This document shows, in pieces, positions 27,464 to 36,720 of a DNA stretch of 64,000 bases. Below the pieces are notes generated by a model. That model was not told the origin of the DNA, searched no databases, and saw only the letters and a list, made by a program, of their open reading frames with translations. Positions within the stretch are counted from its first letter, which is position 1; the number at the start of each line of letters is the position of its first letter. Source of the DNA: Pseudomonas sp. CROZ-RG-20F-R04-15 (GTDB lineage Bacteria; Pseudomonadota; Gammaproteobacteria; Pseudomonadales; Pseudomonadaceae); NCBI RefSeq assembly GCF_022662375.1, contig NZ_JAKNQL010000019.1:1-64000 (forward strand). The letters are read 5' to 3'. A program made the position numbers and the translations under genes.

Positions 27464-29290
27464 ATGAGCAGTCCTGAACCGAAAGCCCAGTCCACGCTGG
27501 CGATCTATTTCCGCCTTTTGGCTTACGTGCGGCCTTATGCCGGCCTTTTCCTTCTCAGCATCGTCGGGTTTCTGATTTTCGCATCGACTCAACCGATGCT
27601 CGCCTACATCCTCAAGTACTTTGTCGACGGTCTGGCCAATCCTGAAGCCAGTCTGTTCCCGGGCAACCCTTATCTGGGCAAGCTGCAGTTGCTCGAAACC
27701 GTGCCGCTGATGATCGTATTCATTGCACTGTGGCAGGGTGTGGGCTCGTACCTGGGCAACTTCTTCCTGGCGCGGGTTTCGCTGGGGTTGGTGCATGACT
27801 TGCGTGTCGTGCTGTTCAACAAATTGCTCGAGTTGCCCAATCGCTTCTTCGACAAGAACAATTCCGGCCACCTGATTTCCCGCATCACTTTCAACGTGAC
27901 CATGGTTACCGGTGCCGCGACGGATGCGATCAAAGTCGTCATCCGTGAAGGCATGACCGTGATTTTTCTGTTCTGCACGCTGCTGTGGATGAACTGGAAA
28001 CTGACCTTGGTGATGGTCGCGATTCTGCCGTTGATCGGTTTGATGGTGAACAGCACCAGCAAGAAATTCCGCAAGCAAAGCAAGAAGATCCAGGTCTCGA
28101 TGGGCAACGTCACGCACGTCGCGTCCGAGACCATTCATGGCTACCGCGTTGTGCGCAGTTTCGGTGGCGAGCAGTACGAAAAGGATCGCTTTCGCGATGC
28201 CAGCCAGAGCAATACCGACAAGCAGTTGACGATGACCAAGACCGGCGCGGTTTACACGCCGATGCTGCAACTGGTCACGTACAGCGCCATGGCCGTGGTC
28301 ATGTTCCTCGTGCTGTACCTTCGCGGCGACGCATCGCCGGGCGACCTGGTGGCCTACATCACCATGGCTGGCCTGCTGCCCAAGCCTATCCGTCAATTGT
28401 CGGAAGTCAGTTCGACCATCCAGAAAGGCGTCGCCGGTGCCGAAAGTATTTTCGAGCAACTGGATGAGCCGGCGGAAGTGGATCAGGGCACGGTCGAGCA
28501 GGATCGTCTCGAAGGTCGTCTGGAAGTGCGCAATCTGAGCTTCCATTATCCCGACACCGACAAAGCGGTGCTCAACGACATCAGCTTCGTCGTCGAACCG
28601 GGGCAGATGGTCGCTCTGGTTGGCCGCTCGGGCAGCGGCAAGTCGACCCTGGCCAGCCTGATTCCGCGTTTTTACCAACATGATCATGCTCAGGGCCAGA
28701 TCCTGCTCGATGGCGTGCAGGTGCAGGACTTCACCCTGCGCAGCCTGCGTCGGCAGATTGCTCTGGTGACCCAGCAGGTCACGCTGTTCAACGACACGGT
28801 GACCAACAACATCGCTTACGGCGATCTGGCCGGCGCGCCGTTCGATGAAGTAAAGCGCGCGGCGACAGAGGCCTATGCCGACGAATTCATCATCAAGATG
28901 CCGCAAGGCTATGAAACCATGGTTGGCGAAAACGGCGTGCTGCTGTCCGGCGGCCAGCGTCAGCGCATTGCCATTGCCCGGGCGCTGCTCAAGGATGCGC
29001 CGCTGCTGATTCTCGACGAGGCTACGTCGGCTCTCGATACCGAATCGGAGCGACATATTCAGGCTGCACTGGATCATGTGGTGAAAAACCGCACGACCTT
29101 GGTGATCGCTCACCGTTTGAGCACCATCGAAAAGGCCGACCTGATTCTGGTCATGGACGAGGGCCGCATCGTCGAGCGCGGCTCTCACGCACAATTGCTC
29201 GAGCAAAATGGCTATTACGCGCGTTTGCACGCCAAAGAGTTCGAAGAGGGTGACGAGCCACAGCCGGCGCACGTGACCAACGTATGCTGA
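27464..29290 (+). CDS. msbA: Lipid A export ATP-binding/permease protein MsbA
   Basis: The homodimeric ABC exporter that flips lipid A-core across the inner membrane. The 608 residues include an N-terminal six-helix domain and a nucleotide-binding domain with Walker A GRSGSGKST, signature LSGGQRQR, Walker B LLILDEATSALD and the H-loop AHRLST. A TATCAT hexamer at 27429-27434 could be a -10 box. Its stop overlaps the next start (ATGCTGA), so it is cotranscribed with the mig-14-like gene. Confidence 0.96.
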   Translation: MSSPEPKAQSTLAIYFRLLAYVRPYAGLFLLSIVGFLIFASTQPMLAYILKYFVDGLANPEASLFPGNPYLGKLQLLETVPLMIVFIALWQGVGSYLGNFFLARVSLGLVHDLRVVLFNKLLELPNRFFDKNNSGHLISRITFNVTMVTGAATDAIKVVIREGMTVIFLFCTLLWMNWKLTLVMVAILPLIGLMVNSTSKKFRKQSKKIQVSMGNVTHVASETIHGYRVVRSFGGEQYEKDRFRDASQSNTDKQLTMTKTGAVYTPMLQLVTYSAMAVVMFLVLYLRGDASPGDLVAYITMAGLLPKPIRQLSEVSSTIQKGVAGAESIFEQLDEPAEVDQGTVEQDRLEGRLEVRNLSFHYPDTDKAVLNDISFVVEPGQMVALVGRSGSGKSTLASLIPRFYQHDHAQGQILLDGVQVQDFTLRSLRRQIALVTQQVTLFNDTVTNNIAYGDLAGAPFDEVKRAATEAYADEFIIKMPQGYETMVGENGVLLSGGQRQRIAIARALLKDAPLLILDEATSALDTESERHIQAALDHVVKNRTTLVIAHRLSTIEKADLILVMDEGRIVERGSHAQLLEQNGYYARLHAKEFEEGDEPQPAHVTNVC

Positions 29291-30180
29291 GGATGTTTCG
29301 CAGCTTTCGCGAGCGTGGCTGGACCGAAATCGACCGCGACAGCTACGCCCAGGCCTGGCAGCGTTTTGGTGGCAGCTTCGCCACGCATCCCGAGGTCGTC
29401 GAGCGCTTGTCGATATTTCTGGGCATCGAGTTGCGCTACCTGGGCTGGGTCGTTGGCGGTGAGGTGCTTGCCGCCATTCCCTGCTGGGGGCGGCATGTTG
29501 CCTTGTCCAAGGAAGTCCTCAAGCGTGAGGGCAAACGCGGATTGCTCGATATGGGCAATGCGGAAATCATCCTGCCGATCGCTCCCGAAGTCGTCGTGCC
29601 GGTGCGCCAGCGCATGGCGTATGTGTCTCAGCTCAATGCCGAGCAGATCAGCACGTTGAAGCCGCAACCTGAGGGCTTGGCGCTGGCGCGATTGCCAGAA
29701 GAGTATTCGAAGAAGTTCCGCTACAACCAGCGTCGCGAGCAGCGCCTGCTGGAAGAGGCGGGCGGATCGCTGGTGCCAATGTCCGACTTTACCCCGCAGG
29801 AGCAGGCTGCCGCTTACGGTGATCTGTTTCAGCGTCGCTGGGGTTTTGAGGTGCCGGGCAAGGCGGGGCTGGTTGAAGTATTCACCTTACTGCGTGAATT
29901 CATGACCGGTTCCGTGGCGATGCTCGATTCGGCGCCCGTTGCCATTCAGGTGCTGTACCGCGTCGAAGCCCCGCAATGGGTTTCGCTGGAATACATCAAC
30001 GGTGGCGTCGACCCACAGAGCCGCGAGTTCAGTCCTGGCAGTGTGCTGAGTTTCGTCAATACCCAAGAGGCCTGGGCGCACGCGCAAGCGCTGGGCAAGC
30101 CTCTGCGCTATTCATTCGGTCGTGCCGACCGTGAGTACAAGGATCGCTGGTGCCACACGGTGCCGGTCTACAAGGTCTGA
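29284..30180 (+). CDS. Mig-14-like antimicrobial peptide resistance protein
   Basis: A 298-residue protein of the Mig-14 family (PA5003 in PAO1, from memory), linked in Salmonella and Pseudomonas to survival of antimicrobial peptides. The fold is related to GNAT/FemX acyltransferases; the C-terminal half has VSLEYINGGVDP and SFVNTQEAW. No signal peptide is visible. The ATG at 29284 lies inside the end of msbA, and the next gene follows four bases after its stop, indicating an msbA-mig14-dnpA operon. The biochemical activity is not known. Confidence 0.8.
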   Translation: MLRMFRSFRERGWTEIDRDSYAQAWQRFGGSFATHPEVVERLSIFLGIELRYLGWVVGGEVLAAIPCWGRHVALSKEVLKREGKRGLLDMGNAEIILPIAPEVVVPVRQRMAYVSQLNAEQISTLKPQPEGLALARLPEEYSKKFRYNQRREQRLLEEAGGSLVPMSDFTPQEQAAAYGDLFQRRWGFEVPGKAGLVEVFTLLREFMTGSVAMLDSAPVAIQVLYRVEAPQWVSLEYINGGVDPQSREFSPGSVLSFVNTQEAWAHAQALGKPLRYSFGRADREYKDRWCHTVPVYKV

Positions 30181-30184
30181 ATCC

Positions 30185-31585
30185 ATGAGCGCTCGCAAGC
30201 AACAGCTTCTCAAGGCCCATCGACGCAACAAGCGTCTGTTCCTGATCGCTTTTATGGTGGTGCTGTTGTTGATCGGCTTCCTGATCGCCTGGTGGCTGGT
30301 GCCGGTATTACTGGTGCTGGCTTGGGTCGCTCACGAGGCCTGGTTTGCCGATCACTTGTTCTATCGCCCTTCTGACGACTACCAGTACAACTTTCCAGCA
30401 CAAACCGCGCGGCAGGTCGTGAGCCTTGAGGGCGGCGTTTTGCGCCTGAGCGAGTCGCTGGCGCAGGGCGAGACTTTGCTGCTTGAACTTGAAGTGAAGT
30501 CCACTTGGCTGGGGCGCTGGTTCGACCCCTATGTTGACGTGGGCGATGATCGCCAGGACTTCGAGCGTGGCGTCAAAGGCCGGCGTTTCCTTAACCTGTC
30601 CGGTCAGGCCGATGCGCTGGCGCAAGGTGCTCTGGCCCTGCGTGGCCGATATTGCGTACCGGCTGTGACGGGGGTGTTGTGGGTCATGGCCAACCCTGAC
30701 TACAGCCGCCAGCGGGTGATGGTCATCGCCCCCCATGCCGACGATGCCGAACTCGCTGCATTTGGCCTTTATAGCCGATGTGAAGACGTCAGTGTCGTCA
30801 CCCTGACCCAGGGCGAAATAGAGGCCGAAGACTTTCAGCGCCTGGGTCTTGATCAAGCCGCCGCGGCACGCTTGAAGGGCCGTTTGCGCAGTTGGGACAG
30901 TCTGGTGATTCCGTTGTGGGGGGGCGTGCCTGCCGATCGCTGCGTGCAGCTGGGTTATTACTGCCTGCAACTGCCGTCGATGGCCGAAGAGCCGAGCCAG
31001 GCGTTCGGCTCACGTGAGTCGCAGGAAAGCGACGTGCGCAGTGTGCGCCGGCACAACCCGTTGACCCTGCCCGCCGACGTTGATGGACGACCGACCTGGG
31101 ACAATCTTCTGGGCGACCTGGCGGCGCTGCTTGAGCACTATCGCCCGGAAGTCGTGGTGACGCCACACCCTGAACTCGATCCCCACAGTGATCATGTGGC
31201 GTCTACCCAAGCGCTGCTTGAGGCTATCAAGCTGAGTAGCTGGAAACCGGCCACCCTGCTGATGTACGCCAATCACCTGCACGACAACGATCGCTGGCCG
31301 ATGGGGCCCGCCGGTGCCGGTATTGCGCTGCCGCCCGCGATCGAGCCGTTGCCGGCGGATCGGCTGTGGAGCCCGCTGTTGTCGGCGGACGTGCAACTGG
31401 ACAAAGCCATGGCCCTGGCCATGGAGCACGATCTGCAGGGGGGGCAGGCGTTCAAGCGGCAATTGCGCCGCTGGATCCAGCAAGGCCTGGCGGGCCGTCG
31501 TTGGCCTGAAACAGGCAGTAACGAGTTTTTCCGCAAAGCGGTCCGGCGTCATGAATTGTTCTGGGTACGCGACCTTTCAGATTGA
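30185..31585 (+). CDS. dnpA: DnpA-like PIG-L family de-N-acetylase
   Basis: This is a PIG-L/LmbE-type zinc deacetylase (466 residues), probably acting on an N-acetylated core or surface sugar. In P. aeruginosa the gene at this place (PA5002) affects antibiotic persister levels. Two hydrophobic segments at about residues 17-55 anchor the N-terminus. The zinc motif is APHADDAELAAFG, with a second set in TPHPELDPHSDHVA. The start is ATG 30185, four bases after the mig-14 stop; the longer frame from 30122 lies inside that gene. Confidence 0.82.
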   Translation: MSARKQQLLKAHRRNKRLFLIAFMVVLLLIGFLIAWWLVPVLLVLAWVAHEAWFADHLFYRPSDDYQYNFPAQTARQVVSLEGGVLRLSESLAQGETLLLELEVKSTWLGRWFDPYVDVGDDRQDFERGVKGRRFLNLSGQADALAQGALALRGRYCVPAVTGVLWVMANPDYSRQRVMVIAPHADDAELAAFGLYSRCEDVSVVTLTQGEIEAEDFQRLGLDQAAAARLKGRLRSWDSLVIPLWGGVPADRCVQLGYYCLQLPSMAEEPSQAFGSRESQESDVRSVRRHNPLTLPADVDGRPTWDNLLGDLAALLEHYRPEVVVTPHPELDPHSDHVASTQALLEAIKLSSWKPATLLMYANHLHDNDRWPMGPAGAGIALPPAIEPLPADRLWSPLLSADVQLDKAMALAMEHDLQGGQAFKRQLRRWIQQGLAGRRWPETGSNEFFRKAVRRHELFWVRDLSD

Positions 31586-31649
31586 GGCGGACGGCGCTTT
31601 ACCCTGTGTTAATATCGCGCCCCTGTTCATTTTGTATGTGGGTTGCTCC

Positions 31650-33071
31650 ATGAAGTTGTCCATGCCGCGTTTCGATCAAGCCCCGGTCTTGGTAGTCGGC
31701 GATGTCATGCTCGACCGTTACTGGCATGGCGGAACCTCACGGATTTCCCCTGAGGCGCCGGTGCCGGTCGTTAAGGTCGAGCAGATCGAAGATCGTCCGG
31801 GCGGTGCCGCGAACGTTGCCTTGAACATTGCCGCGCTGGGTGCGCCGGCGTCGCTGGTCGGTGTGACCGGCGACGACGAAGCCGCCGACAGCCTGAGCAA
31901 CAGTCTCAAAGGCGCGGGCGTACGTGCCCTGTTCCAGCGCATTGCGCACCAGCCAACCATCGTCAAGCTGCGGGTCATGAGCCGGCACCAGCAACTGCTG
32001 CGTATCGACTTTGAAGAACCGTTCGCCACCGATGCACTGGCCCTTGGCTCGCAGGTCGACGACCTGCTCGAAGGCATCAAGGTGCTGGTACTTTCCGACT
32101 ACGGCAAAGGTGCCCTGAAAAACCATCAGACGCTGATCCAAGCCGCCCGCGCGAAGAACATTCCGGTGCTGGCCGACCCGAAGGGCAAGGATTTCTCGAT
32201 TTATCGCGGCGCCAGCCTGATCACCCCGAACCTCAGCGAATTCGAAGCCATCGTCGGCGGTTGCGTCGATGAGCATGAACTGGTGAGCAAGGGCGCTGCA
32301 TTGATGCACGACCTCGAACTCGGCGCGCTGCTGGTAACGCGTGGCGAGCACGGCATGACCCTGCTGCGTCCGGACCAGCCGGCACTGCACCTGCCGGCCC
32401 GTGCCCGCGAAGTGTTCGACGTCACCGGTGCCGGTGACACCGTGATTTCGACTCTGGCCGCAGCGATTGCTGCCGGTGAAGACCTGCCCCACGCCGTTGC
32501 GCTGGCCAATCTGGCCGCCGGCATCGTGGTTGGCAAACTCGGTACAGCCGCCATCAGTGCCCCGGAACTGCGTCGCGCCATCCAGCGTGAAGAAGGTTCC
32601 GAGCGTGGTGTTCTGGGGCTGGAGCAATTGTTGCTCGCCGTGGCCGATGCCCGTGCGCACAACGAAAAGATTGTATTCACCAACGGCTGCTTCGACATTC
32701 TGCATGCCGGACATGTGACCTACCTGGAACAGGCGCGGGCACAGGGCGATCGTCTGATTGTCGCGGTCAACGATGATGCATCGGTGAGCCGCCTGAAAGG
32801 GCCTGGCCGACCGATCAACAGTGTTGACCGGCGCATGGCGGTTCTCGCCGGCCTCGGCGCGGTGGACTGGGTGATCAGCTTCCCTGAGGGCACCCCGGAA
32901 AATCTGCTGCGCGAGGTCAAGCCGGACGTGCTGGTCAAGGGCGGCGATTACGGCATCGATCAGGTGGTCGGCGCAGATATCGTCACGGCTTATGGCGGCA
33001 CCGTGAAGGTCTTGGGGCTTGTGGAAAACAGCTCGACAACTGCGATTGTCGAGAAGATCCGCAGTCGTTGA
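31650..33071 (+). CDS. hldE: Bifunctional heptose 7-phosphate kinase/heptose 1-phosphate adenylyltransferase
   Basis: It makes the ADP-heptose precursor used by WaaC and WaaF. The 473 residues combine an N-terminal PfkB-type kinase (about 1-320; GGAANVALNIAALG, then DVTGAGDTV) with a C-terminal nucleotidyltransferase (about 340-473; FTNGCFDILHAGHVTYLEQA with the HxGH motif). The ATG at 31650 gives the conserved N-terminus MKLSMPRFDQAPVLVVGDVM; the frame open to 31314 is inside dnpA. The spacing of 64 bases after dnpA allows an internal promoter, but none is obvious. Confidence 0.96.
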   Translation: MKLSMPRFDQAPVLVVGDVMLDRYWHGGTSRISPEAPVPVVKVEQIEDRPGGAANVALNIAALGAPASLVGVTGDDEAADSLSNSLKGAGVRALFQRIAHQPTIVKLRVMSRHQQLLRIDFEEPFATDALALGSQVDDLLEGIKVLVLSDYGKGALKNHQTLIQAARAKNIPVLADPKGKDFSIYRGASLITPNLSEFEAIVGGCVDEHELVSKGAALMHDLELGALLVTRGEHGMTLLRPDQPALHLPARAREVFDVTGAGDTVISTLAAAIAAGEDLPHAVALANLAAGIVVGKLGTAAISAPELRRAIQREEGSERGVLGLEQLLLAVADARAHNEKIVFTNGCFDILHAGHVTYLEQARAQGDRLIVAVNDDASVSRLKGPGRPINSVDRRMAVLAGLGAVDWVISFPEGTPENLLREVKPDVLVKGGDYGIDQVVGADIVTAYGGTVKVLGLVENSSTTAIVEKIRSR

Positions 33072-33201
33072 TCAGATGAACTTTTACCGTTGTGTACTGC
33101 GTGTGAACGGATTTTGCCTTGGGGATTTTACCGTTTCCGTTGATGTAGGCAGCTTTGAATCCGATGCGCTTGCCTGCCTACGTCGCGTGGTCAATTAGCC
33201 T

Positions 33202-34176
33202 ATGAAAGTCATGCTCCTGGTGATGGACGAGCAGCGGGTCATTCTCGACCGGCTCTACGACATCGTGCAGCAGAACTGTGATGAATGTTTCATCTATCGT
33301 TTGAGCAAACAGCAGCAGTTGAATCTGGGGTCGTTTCTCGCCTCGGTCGATTACCAGACCTTTGATCGCGTGGTGATTTTCTCCCGGGTCAAGCGTCTGG
33401 CCACGCAACTGCAGGTGCTCAAGTGCATCCCCGGGCTGGTCTTTCTCGAGCACGACGCGTACCAGAACTACATGTCCGCGAGTAAGTACCGCGGCGTGTA
33501 TTCACGGCTCTATCGGCGTCTGCCGAGTTGTCGGGCGCTGGTGTCCGGTGCTGTTGTCGCGCGCAAGATGCAGGCGGAAGGTATCGACACGGTGTTCGTC
33601 TCCAAGGGTTATGACGAACAGATGCTGCACAACACTGGCGTTGAGCGGGACATTCCCATCGGTTTTCTTGGCAGCCTGAAAAGCACCGAGTATGCCGAGC
33701 GCAAAGCCATGCTCGAATCGCTCTCCAAGCGTACCGGGATGCTGGTGACCCGTACCCAGTCGGGTGAGGAATACCTGCAGACGCTCAATCGCATCAGGAT
33801 CTTCGTCAGCGCCGACATCGGCATGAACGAGTTCATGATCAAGAACTATGAAGCCATGGCCTGCGGCTGTGTGCTGCTGGCCTGGAGTCAGGGCGAAGAA
33901 GACCGCTTGCTCGGCTTTGAAGACATGCACAACACCGTGTTCTATCGCAGCGAAGAAGAGGCGGTGGAAAAGATCAAGCTGCTGCAAAGCGATCCGGAAC
34001 TGGCAGAGCGCATTGCCCGCAACGGCCAGGAATTCGCGCAAAGCCACTATTCCTTTGCCCGGGTCGGTCAGGCACTGGCCACGGAAATCCAGCGTGAGAT
34101 GCGCCCATGGCAGCCGCCGTCTGCGTTCACACGTTTCTGGGTGAAGCTGCGTTACGGGATGAAGGTGCCGGTCTGA
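33202..34176 (+). CDS. Glycosyltransferase, GT-B/CgeB-like (possible Ssg homologue)
   Basis: A 324-residue GT-B-like protein. The C-terminal lobe has FVSADIGMNEFMIKNYEAMA and CGCVLLAWSQGEE, which resemble the donor-binding E-motif region of CgeB-type and GT4 enzymes. FLEHDAYQNY and GFLGSLKSTEYAERKAML lie earlier. The position near hldE and dnpA suggests the surface-sugar glycosyltransferase Ssg (PA5001), but I cannot prove this. The acceptor is presumably the LPS outer core. The downstream gene follows at once. Confidence 0.7.
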   Translation: MKVMLLVMDEQRVILDRLYDIVQQNCDECFIYRLSKQQQLNLGSFLASVDYQTFDRVVIFSRVKRLATQLQVLKCIPGLVFLEHDAYQNYMSASKYRGVYSRLYRRLPSCRALVSGAVVARKMQAEGIDTVFVSKGYDEQMLHNTGVERDIPIGFLGSLKSTEYAERKAMLESLSKRTGMLVTRTQSGEEYLQTLNRIRIFVSADIGMNEFMIKNYEAMACGCVLLAWSQGEEDRLLGFEDMHNTVFYRSEEEAVEKIKLLQSDPELAERIARNGQEFAQSHYSFARVGQALATEIQREMRPWQPPSAFTRFWVKLRYGMKVPV

Positions 34177-34191
34177 ATGAAGGACGAACAC

Positions 34192-34863
34192 ATGGCGCTG
34201 GATGCGCTGCCCGGTGGTGATCAGTCCGTACTGGGTGCTTTACCGACAGATCTTCTCGACTGTCTGAGCCGTGCACCTCGGGTTGTGTTGATTGCCAACA
34301 ACCCGGCCATCACCCCTGCGGACTTTCAGGCGTTGAACATTGGCGCCGATGACGTCGTCGTCAGCTTCAATACCTGCATCAAAGCGACGCTGCTCAACCA
34401 GCAGAGCGTCAATGTCTTTGTGCATGGCTACAACGCGCCGGACGCGTATTTTTTTGGTCTGCCTTACGCGCCGCCGGTACAGCAGATGTTCGAACAGGCG
34501 AGCGAACGTTGTTTCAGCATGCTGGTGGGCTGCGCCGCACCGATGTGTCCACTGTCTCGCGTGGCCATGTATTGGGATCGCATTCCACTGCCGCCACTAT
34601 GGAACTACCCGGTCGATCGCCCGGGTGGCAAGCGTTACGTCGGGCCTTCCACCGGTTTCAACACGCTGGTGTTGTTCGACTGGTTGCGCGCTCATGCCGG
34701 TTATACCTATCAGCTCATGACCCTGGGCTTTTCCAACGAAGCAGGAAAACTGTGGGGTGGCCATGCCTGGGACTATGAGCGTGACTGGTTGCAGAAGTCG
34801 GACATCATCGTGGTGCCACTGCAACCCCGTCGCTGGTGGCAAAAGCTGTTTCGGCCAAAGTAA
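34192..34863 (+). CDS. Putative sialyltransferase-like (GT29-like) protein
   Basis: A 223-residue protein of uncertain function. VLIANNPAI near the N-terminus, VVSFNTCI, VFVHGYN and especially GPSTGFNTLVLF resemble the sialylmotif pattern of GT29-like bacterial proteins, so a glycosyltransferase is a reasonable guess. An ATG at 34177 abuts the previous stop, but AAGGA at 34180-34184 lies 7 bases before the ATG at 34192, which I take as the start. It is cotranscribed with the preceding glycosyltransferase gene. Confidence 0.6.
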   Translation: MALDALPGGDQSVLGALPTDLLDCLSRAPRVVLIANNPAITPADFQALNIGADDVVVSFNTCIKATLLNQQSVNVFVHGYNAPDAYFFGLPYAPPVQQMFEQASERCFSMLVGCAAPMCPLSRVAMYWDRIPLPPLWNYPVDRPGGKRYVGPSTGFNTLVLFDWLRAHAGYTYQLMTLGFSNEAGKLWGGHAWDYERDWLQKSDIIVVPLQPRRWWQKLFRPK

Positions 34864-34921
34864 GCGATATCGTCTATCCGGTTGCCAGCAGGCCCGAACT
34901 ACTTTCAAAAGGTGCTGTTGA

Positions 34922-35722
34922 GTGTTGAAAATTGCCGTGGCTTTTTTCGGAATCCCGAGAAATTCGCAAATCTGTTTCCCCTCCATCGAGCAGAACGTGC
35001 TGGCGCAGTTGCCTGCGGGCAGCGATGTAAAGTGCTTCTACCATCTGTACAAGATCGATGAGGTGCAAAACACGCGATCCGGCGAGAAAGGCGAACTGAA
35101 GGCGGACAACTACCAGCCATTCGAATCGATGACCGGCACACTCACCTCGACCGAGGGCGTGCTGGAGCGCTGGGATTTCGAACAGGTCAAAGCACAGGGT
35201 GATACCTGGGCAGATGACTTCGCGTCATTGCGCAATCTGATCTTTCAGCTCAACTCATTGCACACCGTGACCAGCATGATCGAGCCGTTCGATCCGGATT
35301 TCGTCGTGTTCGTGCGCCCGGACAATTTCTTTCACAGCGCATTGCCTGGCTACGTCTTCGCTCACCCCGAGGCTCGCAAGCACAACGCCTATATTCCCGA
35401 CTGGCAGTGGTGGGGCGGGTTGAACGATCGCTTTGCGGTGTGCGGGCGCGATACTTATGTCGCGTACGGCAAGCGCATCGAGCGTATTTTCGATTTCTGC
35501 AAGGCAACAGGCCGAAAGCTGCATTCCGAGCGCTTGCTCAAATATGCCCTGCAGCAGGTCAACGCCAAAGTCTGCACGCTGCCGACTCAGGCATCACGGG
35601 TGCGCATTACCGGTGCATTTGCCGAAGAGTCGTTCTCGCCCAAGCGCGGCATGGGCAAGCGTGAAAACCGCTACTTCCATTTCTTCGCCGCGATGCGCAC
35701 GTGGTGGGATCGCCGCCGTTAA
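34922..35722 (+). CDS. Unrecognised protein, glycosyltransferase-like features
   Basis: A 266-residue soluble protein I cannot assign. It starts with a hydrophobic strand (LKIAVAFFGIPRN) like a Rossmann or GT-A fold. It has FVVFVRPDNFF in the middle, then WWGGLNDRFAVCGRDTYVAY; an RPD followed by NDRFA is seen in some uncharacterised sugar transferases. The start is GTG 34922 or TTG 34925, with AAAAGG about 9 bases upstream. It ends an operon with the two genes before it and is followed directly by a terminator. A role in core decoration is inferred only from context. Confidence 0.6.
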   Translation: MLKIAVAFFGIPRNSQICFPSIEQNVLAQLPAGSDVKCFYHLYKIDEVQNTRSGEKGELKADNYQPFESMTGTLTSTEGVLERWDFEQVKAQGDTWADDFASLRNLIFQLNSLHTVTSMIEPFDPDFVVFVRPDNFFHSALPGYVFAHPEARKHNAYIPDWQWWGGLNDRFAVCGRDTYVAYGKRIERIFDFCKATGRKLHSERLLKYALQQVNAKVCTLPTQASRVRITGAFAEESFSPKRGMGKRENRYFHFFAAMRTWWDRRR

Positions 35723-35744
35723 ACCGCTATTTGGCGGTTTTTTT
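35721..35744 (+). terminator. Rho-independent terminator of the outer-core operon
   Basis: AAACCGC and GCGGTTT (35721-35727, 35734-35740) form a 7-bp stem with a 6-base loop, and T residues continue through 35744. It overlaps the last stop codon of the plus-strand operon and the stop codon of the convergent minus-strand gene. Confidence 0.88.
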
Positions 35745-36689
35745 GCCTAGCCCGACCAATCGCAGCGCCTTGATACTCAACTGCTTGAGCCCCTGACGCG
35801 GGGCTTTCGCTGGTTGCAGGCCCTGTTGCACCAGCCAGTCCTTCCAGCGAATCCGCTCCTCGCGCACGACCCAGCCGGTTTGTGTGGCAAAACTCTCGGC
35901 CAGATAAAGACCACGAGTACTGGCAGGAACGAGTTTGTCGCGCTTGAGCGTGTACAACTCGGCCAGTGGCGCGCCGTCCTTGAGTGGCATCAAGTACAGA
36001 TCGGGGCGCTTGCGGTCGAGCCGGGCCACCAGTTGATCACCTTCCAGCCGCTCGTCGACGTGGAACAGGCTCAGGGATTTGGCTTCCTTGGGCACGTCCA
36101 GGCGCAAGTCGTAGATCAATTGCAGTGATGCGGTCGGCAGGTGCACATAGGCCCGTGGCCGTTCCAGCAACTGCAGATTGGCGCTGCGTATAGGCCGCGC
36201 CGAGCCGGACAACGGGGTCAGGCGAAACGGCAGGGCCTCGCGATAATGCAATGCAGCGGAGTAGGGCGCCGGCAGCCAGGTGTCGTTGAAGCGTCCGCCG
36301 AGCCAGCCCTCCGGGGTTTCCAGCAAGCACTCTTCGGCAATTTCCTGAATCGCCGTGTGCAGCGGAATATTCAGTTCGTGGGCCGGCACGTAACCGGAAA
36401 TCAACTTGAGGACGACGTCGCCACGATCCTGCCGGCGCTGGCGCACCAGCACCCAATAATCGCGATTCTGCCAGTGCAGGGTCAGGCGCACGGAAACCCC
36501 GAGGTTGGCCAGTTCCAGCGAGAAGCGCTCGGTGTCGGCCACGCTCACCGGTTTGCGCCGCTGCAAGGTCTGCGCGAAGTTCAGCGGCATGCCGACGCTC
36601 TGGTAAGTCAGGCCTTCCGGGGTAGCTTCGACGAACAGCGGCAGGGTCTTGAAGTTGCTCGGGTTCTTTCTGATGAGCGTGCGCGGCAT
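35727..36689 (-). CDS. Conserved protein of unknown function
   Basis: A 320-residue protein with CAGGAG before its ATG at 36689. I do not recognise a firm family. One segment, HTAIQEIAEECLLETPEGW (about residues 115-133), resembles part of a Nudix box, but the leading Gly-x5-Glu and the exact REUxEE pattern are not there. The C-terminus is basic (KQLSIKALRLVGLGKKTAK). It follows the aldo/keto reductase gene by 31 bases and is probably cotranscribed with it. Some databases label neighbours of this type as metal ABC transporter ATPase, but no Walker motif is visible. Confidence 0.6.
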   Translation of the reverse strand: MPRTLIRKNPSNFKTLPLFVEATPEGLTYQSVGMPLNFAQTLQRRKPVSVADTERFSLELANLGVSVRLTLHWQNRDYWVLVRQRRQDRGDVVLKLISGYVPAHELNIPLHTAIQEIAEECLLETPEGWLGGRFNDTWLPAPYSAALHYREALPFRLTPLSGSARPIRSANLQLLERPRAYVHLPTASLQLIYDLRLDVPKEAKSLSLFHVDERLEGDQLVARLDRKRPDLYLMPLKDGAPLAELYTLKRDKLVPASTRGLYLAESFATQTGWVVREERIRWKDWLVQQGLQPAKAPRQGLKQLSIKALRLVGLGKKTAK

Positions 36690-36720
36690 ATCGGCTCCTG
36701 CTTAAGGCCGCGAGGCGGCG

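Noticed and set aside
27431..29272. 613-codon minus-strand frame over msbA
   Set aside because: It is antisense to a complete ABC exporter and its sequence has no family features; long antisense frames are expected at this GC content.
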